NCBI RefSeq assembly: GCF_000182745.2
Contig: NC_016027.1
Location: forward strand, 2,324,001 to 2,388,000
Source of the DNA: Komagataeibacter medellinensis NBRC 3288
Lineage (GTDB): Bacteria; Pseudomonadota; Alphaproteobacteria; Acetobacterales; Acetobacteraceae
DNA length: 64,000 nucleotides
Direction: 5' to 3'
Shown here: positions 30,103-38,541 of the stretch, piece by piece
How positions within the stretch are numbered: position 1 is the stretch's first letter
Layout of the letters: every line of letters starts with the position of its first letter
Program-made: the position numbers and the translations under genes
The notes under the pieces: model-generated
Seen by the model: the letters and a program-made list of their open reading frames with translations, nothing else
Database searches by the model: none
Told to the model about the DNA's origin: nothing

Positions 30103-30594
30103 TCAGCCTTCCTTGGACGATGTTTCTGTCGCCTCGTTCTTCTGGTCGTCAGATGCATCGGCTGCAGTCGGTTTATCTGGCGTGGCAGCGGCGGTGGCTG
30201 CAGTCGGTTTATCCGGCGTGGCAGTGGCGGCGGCTGCTTTCGCGTCTTCCTGCACCTTGTCCAGATGGCTTTCGGATATGGCTGTTCCACTAACCGAGGA
30301 TGTCGTTCCTTCGGTCGGGCTGGAGGTGTCTTCAGGTGCCCCGACCGAATTGGCTACCTCGCCCACGGTGCTATGCATGCGAGGGGCATTCAGGGCCTCA
30401 TTGCGTGCGATGCGGGTAGCGTGTGCCTCCCTGATCAGGGCGTTGAGCGGGCGGTATTCGGCGGCTGTCAGGGCGCGGCCGGAAAGGATCGCGCCCTTGA
30501 GCGTAGGCCAGACGGCGGAGAACGGCGCATCCGTTCCTGCCAGACGGGCCATGACATCCTGGAATGTGCTGTCGGCTGCGTAATTGTGGGCCAT
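30103..30594 (-). CDS. Phage hypothetical protein, low-complexity C-terminus
   Basis: This 163-residue protein starts at MAHNYAADST (30594) after GAAAGGA. The first ~90 residues look folded and helical (ADSTFQDVMARLAGTD, RPLNALIREAHATRIARNE). The rest is Ser/Thr/Ala rich with two copies of ATPDKPTA produced by a 36-bp tandem repeat (30161-30232). Function unknown; last gene of the late operon. Confidence 0.65.
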   Translation of the reverse strand: MAHNYAADSTFQDVMARLAGTDAPFSAVWPTLKGAILSGRALTAAEYRPLNALIREAHATRIARNEALNAPRMHSTVGEVANSVGAPEDTSSPTEGTTSSVSGTAISESHLDKVQEDAKAAAATATPDKPTAATAAATPDKPTAADASDDQKNEATETSSKEG

Positions 30595-30607
30595 TGATCG
30601 GTTCCTT

Positions 30608-31606
30608 TCAGATGGTGTTGGCGTCTTCGTCACGCATGACCGACAGGCGCCGCAGGCCGTCGCGCAGGATACGGTTGTCACGCGCCAGGCAGGGCAGCCC
30701 GTGGCGGTCGTATGCGATGTCGAGATCGGGATCGAAGCCGGATTCGCGCAGGATATCCTTGCGGTCCAGGTAGAACCGCTTGCGCTTGGGGCCATGGAAG
30801 CCGTGCGAGAGCATGCCGGGCACCACGCCGATGTCCTGTTTCACATGCTCATCGCACAGGGCCGCGAACTGCTGCAGGCGCCGCGTGCAGCTGGAGGACG
30901 TATAGGTGTCGGACGTGTTGAGCAGGCCGGCAAAGGCCATGGCGCTGATGTAGTCGGCCGACCCGGTCACCAGCCAGTCAGGCAGGCCGCCGATGGCGTC
31001 ATATACATCGGCACGGAATGCCCAGGCGTAGCCATAGTGCTGGCGCCAGTCGCGGCGTTCCCCCTTGAGCATCCACGATGCGGTGGGCTGGCCCATGCCG
31101 TAATCGTTCGGGGTGACGCGGATGTCGCCGGCAGCCCAGGCGGCACAGAATGAGCGGTCCATCAGGCGGTCGTTCTCATCCATGACCGGGTTTTCGTCGG
31201 GGCCGAGATCAACCGAGTACGACCAGGGCTGACCCACGCGGTGGATCTGGAGCATGTCCAGCGTAGCGGTGGCCCAGTCGGGGCGCTGGAAAGCAACGTC
31301 GGCATCGATCTGGGCGATGTAGCGGGCGGAATCCGGCAGGCGCTGGCGGCCATAGCGGATCAGGCCTTCCTTGAGCCAGTTTTCCTGCCGGTCGGTGCCG
31401 CGCACCTGGAACAGCTGGGTATGGCGGAAGGCGGGATCATCGGACTGCAGCGCGAAGTCGCGCTCACGGATCGTATGCTCCACAATGGTCAGGCTGACGC
31501 CGCTGTCCAGCATATGAGAGATGAAGCGGTAGAGCAGCCGCTCCCGCGACTTCCAGCGGCGGTTGTTGGAATAGACACAGATAACGTGCAGGTCGGATGG
31601 TTTCAT
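30608..31606 (-). CDS. Phage glycosyltransferase-like protein (GT-A type)
   Basis: This 332-residue protein shows a GT-A-like order: a nucleotide-sugar fold start (LHVICVYSNNRRWKSRERLL), a DxD motif in RYIAQIDADVAFQRPDW (about 101-103) and a later region YAWAFRADVYDAIGGLPDWL resembling the acceptor part of galactosyltransferase-like enzymes. It lies between lysis genes and the operon end, a site where phages carry cell-surface modifying genes. A role in changing the host's surface sugars or coating phage parts is inferred. Confidence 0.7.
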   Translation of the reverse strand: MKPSDLHVICVYSNNRRWKSRERLLYRFISHMLDSGVSLTIVEHTIRERDFALQSDDPAFRHTQLFQVRGTDRQENWLKEGLIRYGRQRLPDSARYIAQIDADVAFQRPDWATATLDMLQIHRVGQPWSYSVDLGPDENPVMDENDRLMDRSFCAAWAAGDIRVTPNDYGMGQPTASWMLKGERRDWRQHYGYAWAFRADVYDAIGGLPDWLVTGSADYISAMAFAGLLNTSDTYTSSSCTRRLQQFAALCDEHVKQDIGVVPGMLSHGFHGPKRKRFYLDRKDILRESGFDPDLDIAYDRHGLPCLARDNRILRDGLRRLSVMRDEDANTI

Positions 31607-31636
31607 CAGGGCACCGGGATATGGGGAATTATGTGG

Positions 31637-31765
31637 TCAGGGAGCGGGCGGGCCGAGGCGGTCATCGATGACGCGCGCGCGCCGGGCCTTGCGGTAGAGG
31701 CCAGCGGTGATAGCCAGGATCTGGCCGATGATCGCACCGCCGGAGAAGACCAGAAGGTCATGCAT
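31637..31765 (-). CDS. Small membrane protein, lysis region
   Basis: This 42-residue frame (MHDLLVFSGGAIIGQILAIT... ending LGPPAP) has one membrane span with a basic tail (YRKARRARVIDDR). Its ATG lies inside the last codons of the frame before it (8-bp overlap), a compact arrangement typical of phage lysis genes. Candidate holin or spanin component; no family recognised. Confidence 0.5.
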   Translation of the reverse strand: MHDLLVFSGGAIIGQILAITAGLYRKARRARVIDDRLGPPAP

Positions 31766-31868
31766 CGGGGCGCGCCCAGCAATCGCTGACAAACCGCCAC
31801 ATGAGGGTGCCAAACGAAATGGCGGCTCCCGCCGCCATTCCGCTGGCGAAGATCGCCACGCCCTTCAT
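31758..31868 (-). CDS. Small membrane protein, lysis region
   Basis: This 36-residue frame (MKGVAIFASGMAAGAAISFG... ending WARPDA) has one Gly/Ala-rich span. Its ATG overlaps the stop of the preceding 66-residue gene (ATGA) and its stop overlaps the next gene's start. Coupling on both sides supports it being real. Confidence 0.5.
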   Translation of the reverse strand: MKGVAIFASGMAAGAAISFGTLMWRFVSDCWARPDA

Positions 31869-32065
31869 GATGCCTGGATGGCAGTGTTGGCCGCCTTGCA
31901 CTTGGCGGCCAGGGCATCCATCGCGGCCGTGGTGGGGCCGGATTTGCTCAGGGTGTTTTCGATCGCGTCCTTCACATCCGTGTAGACGTCCGGGCCATAT
32001 TTCTCGACCAGGCCCGCGATGGTGGTGGCCGCGCCAAGGATGGCGCTGATTTCGGCAGCGGTCAT
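31865..32065 (-). CDS. Small phage protein, lysis region
   Basis: This 66-residue protein has a helical N-terminus (AEISAILGAATTIAGLVEKY) and an amphipathic C-terminus (MDALAAKCKAANTAIQAS). It stands 1 bp after the lipobox-containing gene and overlaps the next by 4 bp. It may be a lysis accessory protein; no family recognised. Confidence 0.6.
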   Translation of the reverse strand: MTAAEISAILGAATTIAGLVEKYGPDVYTDVKDAIENTLSKSGPTTAAMDALAAKCKAANTAIQAS

Positions 32066-32066
32066 G

Positions 32067-32810
32067 TCAGTTCCCCGTTGTGGTGGTTGTGGTGGCGGGC
32101 ACCAGGTCAGTGCAGGACGTGGACACGCTGCCGGCCTGCACGCCGGTCCAGCAGGTCTGGAACGATGCGAAATCGGTCTCCAGCCCGGATACAGCGGTCT
32201 CTGTCAGGGATTTGCCGCCGTCTATCGCGGTTTGGAGCGTGGCGATTTCGTTATAGACGGTCTGGCTGGCTTTCTTGATCAGGGCCTTGTCCGCGTCCGT
32301 CAGGGTGATGCCGGGCACCTTGCCGGCCATCACGTCGGGCATGGGCTCGGCCAGCACATCATAAGCGCTTTCCAGATCATTGACCGACTGGCGCAGCTTG
32401 ACCTGCGTGGTTGAGCCGCAGGCGGTCAGCAGGAAGCCCGTGCCGATCAGGCAGGCGATGGCGGGCAGTCCCGTCGAGCGCGATGGCGGGGCGGATGCCG
32501 GCGGCTTCGTGATGGCCAGCGTACCATCGGTCAGCAGGTGCGGTGCCGTGGCGCGGATGACCTGCATGGCAGCCGAGCCGACTTCATGGTGGGTGGCCAG
32601 CGCGTTCACCACGGCGACCAGGGCGGGATTGGCCGCCGTGTCGGATGTGGTGTCATTGAGCAGCAGCGGCAGGGATGCCGCCAGCATGGCAGCAGCAGCG
32701 CCCTGCGGGATGACGTTGCACCAGGTGGCAACGGCAGTGCCGACCACGATGGCCAGGAAGAACAGGGTGGAGGGCTGCCGCACCCATGCGGATGCCGATT
32801 TGGGGTTCAT
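32067..32810 (-). CDS. Phage membrane protein with internal lipobox-like motif
   Basis: This 247-residue protein (start ATG 32810, GAAAGG seven bases upstream) has one or two N-terminal spans (STLFFLAIVVGTAVATWCNV; AAAAMLAASLPLLL), a middle segment, then near residue 115 a signal-peptide-like stretch with a lipobox (ACLIGTGFLLTAC-GS) and a helical C-terminal part. It looks like a holin-type segment joined to a lipoprotein. It follows the endolysin gene. No frameshift is seen. Confidence 0.6.
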   Translation of the reverse strand: MNPKSASAWVRQPSTLFFLAIVVGTAVATWCNVIPQGAAAAMLAASLPLLLNDTTSDTAANPALVAVVNALATHHEVGSAAMQVIRATAPHLLTDGTLAITKPPASAPPSRSTGLPAIACLIGTGFLLTACGSTTQVKLRQSVNDLESAYDVLAEPMPDVMAGKVPGITLTDADKALIKKASQTVYNEIATLQTAIDGGKSLTETAVSGLETDFASFQTCWTGVQAGSVSTSCTDLVPATTTTTTGN

Positions 32811-32821
32811 GGTGCGACCTT

Positions 32822-33313
32822 TCACGATGCATCGATCGCGGCCTGGAACAGGACGCGGTTGGCCCCGGCGTTCGCGGCGCCCAGGACCGAGTTGTAGAAT
32901 TGCTTGTGGTAGGCGGAGAGTGCGACCGCATCAGTGGCAGAAGGCAGCGGGGCCGGGGCGCGGAACAGACGCACGCGCGCCATCGCACAGGCGTAGCGCA
33001 GATTGGATACCAGCTGGGTCAAACGCGGTTCGGGGGACAGCAGACCCTCGATACGGCCGCGCAGCACGGACTGCGCCGTGCTGTTGAGAAAATTGGTCCA
33101 GCAGTCATCATGCGTGGCCGGCTCCATCTGCCACAGGCCCAGCGCCGGGCCATTGAACTGGCGCAGGTAGGCCGCCCGGCTTTCCGCCAGGGCGATGCCG
33201 GTCACGAGGTTTACGGCGGCCGGACCATCCAACGCGATGGCCTGTAGCGTAGGTGCGATGATTTCATGCTTGAGCTGGCTGATATCGAGACCAGTGCATA
33301 CCGACATGATCAT
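32822..33313 (-). CDS. Phage endolysin, lytic transglycosylase-like
   Basis: This 163-residue protein has an SLT/phage-lysin pattern: GIALAESRAAYLRQFNG with a candidate catalytic Glu, then ALGLWQMEPATHDDCWTNFL, as in phage transglycosylases that start with a Glu and continue with GLWQMEP. It would cleave peptidoglycan at lysis. It overlaps its upstream neighbour by 4 bp (ATGA), so the start at 33313 is used. No signal peptide; release needs a holin. Confidence 0.8.
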   Translation of the reverse strand: MIMSVCTGLDISQLKHEIIAPTLQAIALDGPAAVNLVTGIALAESRAAYLRQFNGPALGLWQMEPATHDDCWTNFLNSTAQSVLRGRIEGLLSPEPRLTQLVSNLRYACAMARVRLFRAPAPLPSATDAVALSAYHKQFYNSVLGAANAGANRVLFQAAIDAS

Positions 33314-33612
33314 GATGCACCTGCAGCCAGATGCTTGAGCAGCATGATGACGCCGGCGCCCGCACTGGACCCAGCAAACGACAGGACCAGGACAATTCCC
33401 CGGATTGTACCCTTCTTCAGGGTGTTTTCATCGCGGAGCGAGACGATATTGCCGTTCATGGTCGCCAGCTGGGCGGCGACGCCATGCTCGAACCGGGTCC
33501 GGCTTTCGCGGTCCAGGTCGAATTTCGTTTCCATCACAGTCATCCTTCGGTCCAGCGAAAGAAGACTGATCTGCTGTTCCTGCCCCGGCGGTTCAGGAGG
33601 CGAGAGTTCCAT
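33310..33612 (-). CDS. Phage membrane protein, possible holin
   Basis: This 100-residue protein has a helical N-terminal half with a coiled-coil-like stretch (RMTVMETKFDLDRESRTRFE) and one C-terminal span (GIVLVLSFAGSSAGAGVIML). The layout (cytoplasmic coil then span) occurs in holin-associated proteins. It lies directly before the endolysin gene. Confidence 0.65.
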   Translation of the reverse strand: MELSPPEPPGQEQQISLLSLDRRMTVMETKFDLDRESRTRFEHGVAAQLATMNGNIVSLRDENTLKKGTIRGIVLVLSFAGSSAGAGVIMLLKHLAAGAS

Positions 33613-33711
33613 AGGGCAGTCCCTTGTGCACGATCAGATTACGAGCACAGAGGTTGCATATGGTCGGTGCACCCGTACACAGCGAAATGCCGGGTGCACC
33701 GTTATTAAAGG

Positions 33712-34182
33712 CTACGCGTTCGCGGTGCCGTTTATGGTAATTGTTCCGGCCGTAAACGTGATGTCAGGCGGTGTGCATGCGCTGGCGGCCGGCATGTCGT
33801 CCGAGGCGGAAACAGACAGCGTGAAACGCCCGGTAATGGTGCGTTTCTGTGCCGTGGTCACAGTAATGAGGATCTCGTAACGTGGCCCAGGCTGGCCGCC
33901 AGACAGGCCAAGGGTGACGATACCGTTGACGAAGACCGCCCAGTCGATCGACAGGCCCGTGGCAGGAGCAGCGGATACATCCTTGACCGCGATTGTGCTG
34001 ATCGTGTCGTTACAGTCTGCCAGCCATGGTGTGTAATCGACACTGTAGTCCAGTGCATCTCCGGCAACCTTGGGCGGCCATGCCCGTGGAAACGGTCGAA
34101 CGGAGATACCGCGCAGGGCAGAGTCACCCGGAACCGGAAAAAGGATTGTGCGTGCCCGACTGGCGACCCAAGACGCGGTCAT
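33712..34182 (-). CDS. Phage beta-rich structural protein
   Basis: This 156-residue protein is rich in beta-strand patterns (YEILITVTTAQKRTITGRFT) with an immunoglobulin-like look. It follows the fibre-associated gene with a 4-bp overlap and probably belongs to the tail-fibre set. No specific family named. Confidence 0.6.
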   Translation of the reverse strand: MTASWVASRARTILFPVPGDSALRGISVRPFPRAWPPKVAGDALDYSVDYTPWLADCNDTISTIAVKDVSAAPATGLSIDWAVFVNGIVTLGLSGGQPGPRYEILITVTTAQKRTITGRFTLSVSASDDMPAASACTPPDITFTAGTITINGTANA

Positions 34183-34592
34183 GATGTCTGCGATGTCCCA
34201 TTAAGATCGGCAGGCGCCACAGGCAACATTGTGCTGGTTACATCAGAGCCATTGGCGATTGCCTGCAGGGCTTTCAGGTAAGCCACGATATCTGCAGGTG
34301 TTGATTCCCCATACATGCCATAGGCCTGCCATGTGGCGGACGCAGCAGATGTCAATGCATCCTGCGCCTGTGTTTTCAGCGGCACGACAGCAGCAACCGG
34401 TGCGGCAAAGGTCCATGCCCCGCTGGCCGCCTGCGTTGCGGTCCAGCGTTCCTGCGGTACAGGCGAAACGGCCGTGACGTCCACGCAGGCCGCCACGAAA
34501 TCCGGGGCGTAGAGCGATGACAGGGTTGCATCGGTGGTAATGATCTGCCCCACGACGCCATTGTGCACCCATGCATATGTGGATGTGGCCAT
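34179..34592 (-). CDS. Putative tail fibre assembly/chaperone-like protein
   Basis: This 137-residue protein starts with STYAWVHNGVVGQIITTDAT and contains QERWTATQAASGAWTFAAPV, similar in plan to phage tail-fibre assembly proteins placed after fibre genes. It shares one base with the fibre stop. Chaperone function is inferred from position and pattern. Confidence 0.55.
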   Translation of the reverse strand: MATSTYAWVHNGVVGQIITTDATLSSLYAPDFVAACVDVTAVSPVPQERWTATQAASGAWTFAAPVAAVVPLKTQAQDALTSAASATWQAYGMYGESTPADIVAYLKALQAIANGSDVTSTMLPVAPADLNGTSQTS

Positions 34593-36823
34593 TACGCATA
34601 CTCCCTGATCAGGATGAGGCCGCCGCCGCCGTTCCCGGCCACGACGCCCGTGGTGTTATTCGGCCCGCAGCACGCCCCCGATCCGCCTGCACCGAAGTTC
34701 TGCGCGCTGCCGGGGGAACCCGAACCGCCGCTCATCGGGGGGCCACCGGACCCGAAACGGGAGCGGCCGCCCGCCATGACGCCAATGGCGTTCCCGGTAA
34801 CGACGCCCGTTGCAATGCAGGGACCGCCGCTCTCACCAATCTCGGAAACCAGTATGCCGCTGCCGCTGGGCGTAGCCGACCTGCCCGAAGAACCCGAAAA
34901 GATATTGGAGGCCGACACATTTGCGGTGCCATAGAAGCCGCCAATCCCGCCCGGAGCCGTGCAGTAACTGCCAAACGATGATGCGCCCCCGTTTCCGCCA
35001 GCATTGCCTGCGGATGCCGTGCCATAGCCGCCAACGGTAATGGGAACGCCAGACGAGACATCCAGGCTGGATATCGCGTAGCGGGCAAACGCGAAGGCAC
35101 CGGCACCGCCGGCAGCCCCCATTGCAATCTCATTGCTGGCCGTTGCTGCGCACGAACCACCAGCGGCACCACCGCCCTGGACCAACACCTCGATGGTTTT
35201 GGTGCCTGCCGTCGGGGTGTAGGTTGCCGATCCGGGCGTGGCGAATTTCTGGACATTCAGGAGACGACCGGGAGAGACGGCATCGACCTGCGCGGTCGTC
35301 CAGCTTCGCGTTGCCCCCAGGTAATTGCCCGATGCTGTCTCGATAGAGAGGTAATCCGCGCCGCTTCCATCGTCGGCGACATATCCAAGCCGCTGGATGT
35401 AGGCTGTCTGACTGTCCGTGTAGGTCTGGGGCAGGAAGCGTGCGACACCCTTGGAATCCGTGCACGCCACGATGTTCTGGTCAGTGTTGAACCCGATGCT
35501 TACAACCGGCGTGGTATTGGCATTGGACAGTTGCGCGACATAGGTGGCGGCTGCCCAGTCGCGTGTGGCGCCCAGGTAATTGCCTTCTGCCGTCTCGATC
35601 GAGAGATAGGAGAGGCCCGAACTGTCCTTGGCGACATACCCGAGCCGCTCGATGTAGGCGGTCTGGCTGTCCGTGTAGGTCTGGGGCAGGAACCTGACCA
35701 CACCTGCGGAATCGGTGCATGCCACGATGTTCTGCTGGGTGTTGAACCCGATGCTTACAACCGGCGTGGTATAGGCATTGGACAGTTGCGCGACATAGGA
35801 AGCGGCTGTCCAGTCGCGGGTGGCGCCCAGGTAATTGCCTTCTGCCGTCTCGATCGAGAGATAGGAGAGGCCCGAACTGTCCTTGGCGACATACCCGAGC
35901 CGCTCGATGTAGGCGGTCTGGCTGTCCGTGTAGGTCTGGGGCAGGAACCTGACCACACCTGCGGAATCGGTGCATGCCACGATGTTCTGCTGGGTGTTGA
36001 ACCCGATGCTTACAACCGGCGTGGTATAGGCATTGGACAGTTGCGCGACATAGGAAGCGGCTGTCCAGTCGCGGGTGGCGCCCAGGTAATTGCCTTCTGC
36101 CGTCTCGATGGAGAGATAGGAGAGGCCCGAACTGTCCTTGGAGACATACCCGAGCCGCTGGATGTAGGCGGTCTGGCTGTCGGTATAGGTCTGGGGCAGA
36201 AAGCGGACGTTTCCTGCCGTATCCGTACAGGCCACGATGTCCTGCTGGGTGTTGAAGCCCATGGATTGCATGGCCACGGTCACGTCATTGGCCAGCCCGG
36301 CGACAAAGTTGGCGGTGACCCACGGCTGCATCGCCCCCTGATAGGTGCCCTTGGCCGTCACAACAGACAGGTAACCTGCCGCGTTCCCGCCGCCGGGCAC
36401 GTACCCCAGTTGCTGGATATAGTCGGTCTGGCTGTCCGTGTATGTCTGGGGCAGGAAATATACGGTGCCTGCGGTATCTGTTGCCGCCACGATTTTCTGC
36501 TGGGTGTTGAAGCCCAGCGAGGCAATGCCAGTCGTGGCATCGTTCACCAGCTGCAGGACGCCGCCATCAGACAGCGCAGTGGAAATCAGCTGTTTGATTG
36601 CTGCCAGAACCTGCCCGTTATTGCTCTTGTCGGGCGCCATGCCGACGGCAGCAGGGATGGCGAATAATTCCTCCTGGACCATATTGAGCCACCAGTAGCG
36701 TACGCGTGTCGCGGACTGCCCCCCAGTGGAGCCTCCAGTAAAAAAACCCGGATTTCCAATATTGTCTGTGGGGTTTGCTGGTAATGTCGCAACTGCTGTG
36801 GTGTCGTCTATACGATAGACCAT
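34592..36823 (-). CDS. Tail fibre with internal repeats and Gly-rich tip
   Basis: This 743-residue fibre protein has an N-terminal attachment region (TDNIGNPGFFTGGSTGGQSA), five ~85-residue repeats each starting GFNT(Q/D)Q and including FLPQTYTDSQTAYI and YLSIETAEGNYLGATRDW, and a C-terminal Gly-rich domain (about 590-743, many GG/GGNGG turns) like receptor-binding tips of some phages. It follows the DUF2313 tail gene, the usual fibre position. Confidence 0.85.
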   Translation of the reverse strand: MVYRIDDTTAVATLPANPTDNIGNPGFFTGGSTGGQSATRVRYWWLNMVQEELFAIPAAVGMAPDKSNNGQVLAAIKQLISTALSDGGVLQLVNDATTGIASLGFNTQQKIVAATDTAGTVYFLPQTYTDSQTDYIQQLGYVPGGGNAAGYLSVVTAKGTYQGAMQPWVTANFVAGLANDVTVAMQSMGFNTQQDIVACTDTAGNVRFLPQTYTDSQTAYIQRLGYVSKDSSGLSYLSIETAEGNYLGATRDWTAASYVAQLSNAYTTPVVSIGFNTQQNIVACTDSAGVVRFLPQTYTDSQTAYIERLGYVAKDSSGLSYLSIETAEGNYLGATRDWTAASYVAQLSNAYTTPVVSIGFNTQQNIVACTDSAGVVRFLPQTYTDSQTAYIERLGYVAKDSSGLSYLSIETAEGNYLGATRDWAAATYVAQLSNANTTPVVSIGFNTDQNIVACTDSKGVARFLPQTYTDSQTAYIQRLGYVADDGSGADYLSIETASGNYLGATRSWTTAQVDAVSPGRLLNVQKFATPGSATYTPTAGTKTIEVLVQGGGAAGGSCAATASNEIAMGAAGGAGAFAFARYAISSLDVSSGVPITVGGYGTASAGNAGGNGGASSFGSYCTAPGGIGGFYGTANVSASNIFSGSSGRSATPSGSGILVSEIGESGGPCIATGVVTGNAIGVMAGGRSRFGSGGPPMSGGSGSPGSAQNFGAGGSGACCGPNNTTGVVAGNGGGGLILIREYA
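35255..36535. repeat. Tandem 255-bp repeats in tail fibre gene
   Basis: Five in-frame units of about 255 bp (85 codons). Units three and four (around 35633-36020) are nearly identical in DNA; the outer ones have diverged. The identical stretches could recombine and change fibre length. Confidence 0.85.
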
Positions 36824-36829
36824 GATTGA

Positions 36830-37426
36830 TTATCCGTATGCAAACAGGACAGAGGTGTGGGCAGGGACACGCGCCGTAATTTCACACTCGAGGACGGCAT
36901 TGCCCCAGACGGCGAGTGCATCATCAGCGTAGGACTGATCAGCGGAGAAATAGGTGACGGTGGTGCTGGCCGCGTTCACGCGCCAGACATAGGCCCAGAA
37001 CGGGTCGTAAACCGGGTCATCCGCACACAGGAAGTCCGCCTGTGCAGGGGCAAACTGGGTGATGGTGATGTCGTATCCGAGGTTTTTGGCAAACTGGACG
37101 AAGTAGCCGACGGACGCGCCGCCGGTATCAGCCAGACGGGCCACTACCTGGTTGCGACGCTGCTGGATGGTGGGACTGTTACCCGCGCAGGGATCGGGCA
37201 GCCCAAGGGTTGCTTCCCATTCATCCAGCACGCTGGTGGCCGTAGCCGGAAAGACATCAGGCACTATGGAACGGGCGGCGTTGATGAAGCGTGCGGCCGT
37301 GGGCATGAAGCCTGCAAGCGCGGCATGCATGACCGTATCGGTTCCGCGCGGCCACGCACGGCCCCGCGGGAGGGTGCGCTTGAAGGCTGCCAGTGTCTGG
37401 TCAGCGGAGTAGCCGGGAATGCCCAT
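36830..37426 (-). CDS. Tail protein, DUF2313 (Mu gp48-like)
   Basis: This 198-residue protein starts with LAAFKRTLPRGRAWPRG, the signature of YmfQ/DUF2313 proteins, then DEWEATLGLPDPC and RRNQVVARLADTGGAS. In Mu-like phages this protein caps the baseplate wedge where fibres join. Its start shares one base with the baseplate J stop. Confidence 0.88.
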   Translation of the reverse strand: MGIPGYSADQTLAAFKRTLPRGRAWPRGTDTVMHAALAGFMPTAARFINAARSIVPDVFPATATSVLDEWEATLGLPDPCAGNSPTIQQRRNQVVARLADTGGASVGYFVQFAKNLGYDITITQFAPAQADFLCADDPVYDPFWAYVWRVNAASTTVTYFSADQSYADDALAVWGNAVLECEITARVPAHTSVLFAYG

Positions 37427-38541
37427 CAGGATGTTGCTACCAGATTGCCGACGGATGGCAGGGAGCCGACCGGTATGGATACAGGACCAGAGGGCGAGGC
37501 GATGGTGAACGATGCGCCAGTGGAAATCAGGGCACTTTCGATATCACTCTGTTCCAGTGTCATGCCCAGAGGGGTGCCAGACCTGAAATACAGGTCAGAC
37601 AGAGCGGTTTTCATGGCTGCGATCTGGGTTGCGGTGTTGGGGGAAAGGTTCGCTACGATGACATCCACGGGGAACGGTTTGGGCGCGCATACGGCCACCA
37701 GTGCAGTAACCGGCTGTTCGGTCCAGATGGCATTGGCAACGGCTAGCTGGTCGCCAGTGGCAACAGTGTATCGGGTTTCGTTTGTTGCACACCCGTCTGT
37801 TCCCTGCGGGTATCCGCCATTTTCCTCCTGCGCATCATCCAGCATCACATAGACCGTGACGGTGCCGGGGCCGAAGGCGAGCGGGTTGCACCAGGCGCGG
37901 GTGACGCCAGCCACATCTTCCGCCCATTCCACATAGTCGGACTGGCGGCCGCCACCCGCGCGGGATGCGTAGGCCGTGAGCACCCGGGTGCGGTATTCGC
38001 TGTCGGTCTCCTGATCGGCGCTACCGGTCATGCCGGCAGGCGTGCTGCCCTGTGCCGGGATGCCGGAGACAGATGTGAGCAGGCTGAAAGCCACGCCGGC
38101 ATCACAATTTCCGGTAGCGCCCGTGGACTGACAGGTAACGGGCACCGTCAGCGTGCCCGAGGCATCGGCCGTGGCATCAGCGGTGGTGGCATAATCCACC
38201 CCATCGGCACGCATGATGACGGTGCCGGACGGGAGCGGGACGTCCGGCGTGCAGCCGGTGAACTGGACCTGGCCGCTGGCCGTGGTGGCATCCTTGCGCA
38301 GGATGTCGCGCATCGCCCCCCAGCCGTCCAGATTTTCATCCGTGGCGGTAAAAGGGACCGCCTGCCGGTAGCAGTAGGCCAGATAGTCGTAATTGCCCCA
38401 GGTCAGGTTGGAAAAACACCATGCCAGGGTGCGCAGTACGGAACGCGGCAGGAGGGACAGGCCCTTCGTGATATTGCTTGAGACAATATCGTTCAGGGCC
38501 TGGGATTTCAGGTCAGAAAGGGTTGGCTGTTGATAGGGCAT
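37426..38541 (-). CDS. Baseplate J-like protein (Mu gp47-like)
   Basis: This 371-residue baseplate wedge protein contains QVQFTGCTPDVPLPSGTVIM and the baseplate J region GSADQETDSEYRTRVLTAYA, GGGRQSDYVEWAEDVAGVTR. The start at 38541 (MPYQQPTLSD) gives a 29-bp overlap with the gp46-like gene. Confidence 0.9.
   Translation of the reverse strand: MPYQQPTLSDLKSQALNDIVSSNITKGLSLLPRSVLRTLAWCFSNLTWGNYDYLAYCYRQAVPFTATDENLDGWGAMRDILRKDATTASGQVQFTGCTPDVPLPSGTVIMRADGVDYATTADATADASGTLTVPVTCQSTGATGNCDAGVAFSLLTSVSGIPAQGSTPAGMTGSADQETDSEYRTRVLTAYASRAGGGRQSDYVEWAEDVAGVTRAWCNPLAFGPGTVTVYVMLDDAQEENGGYPQGTDGCATNETRYTVATGDQLAVANAIWTEQPVTALVAVCAPKPFPVDVIVANLSPNTATQIAAMKTALSDLYFRSGTPLGMTLEQSDIESALISTGASFTIASPSGPVSIPVGSLPSVGNLVATS

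Noticed and set aside
31606-31917. 103-residue Arg/Ser/Pro-rich minus frame
   Set aside because: It is out of frame with the two small membrane genes in the same place and has a typical shadow composition.
35255-36535. CRISPR-like array
   Set aside because: The repeats are 255 bp, in frame and contiguous, part of the tail fibre coding sequence.
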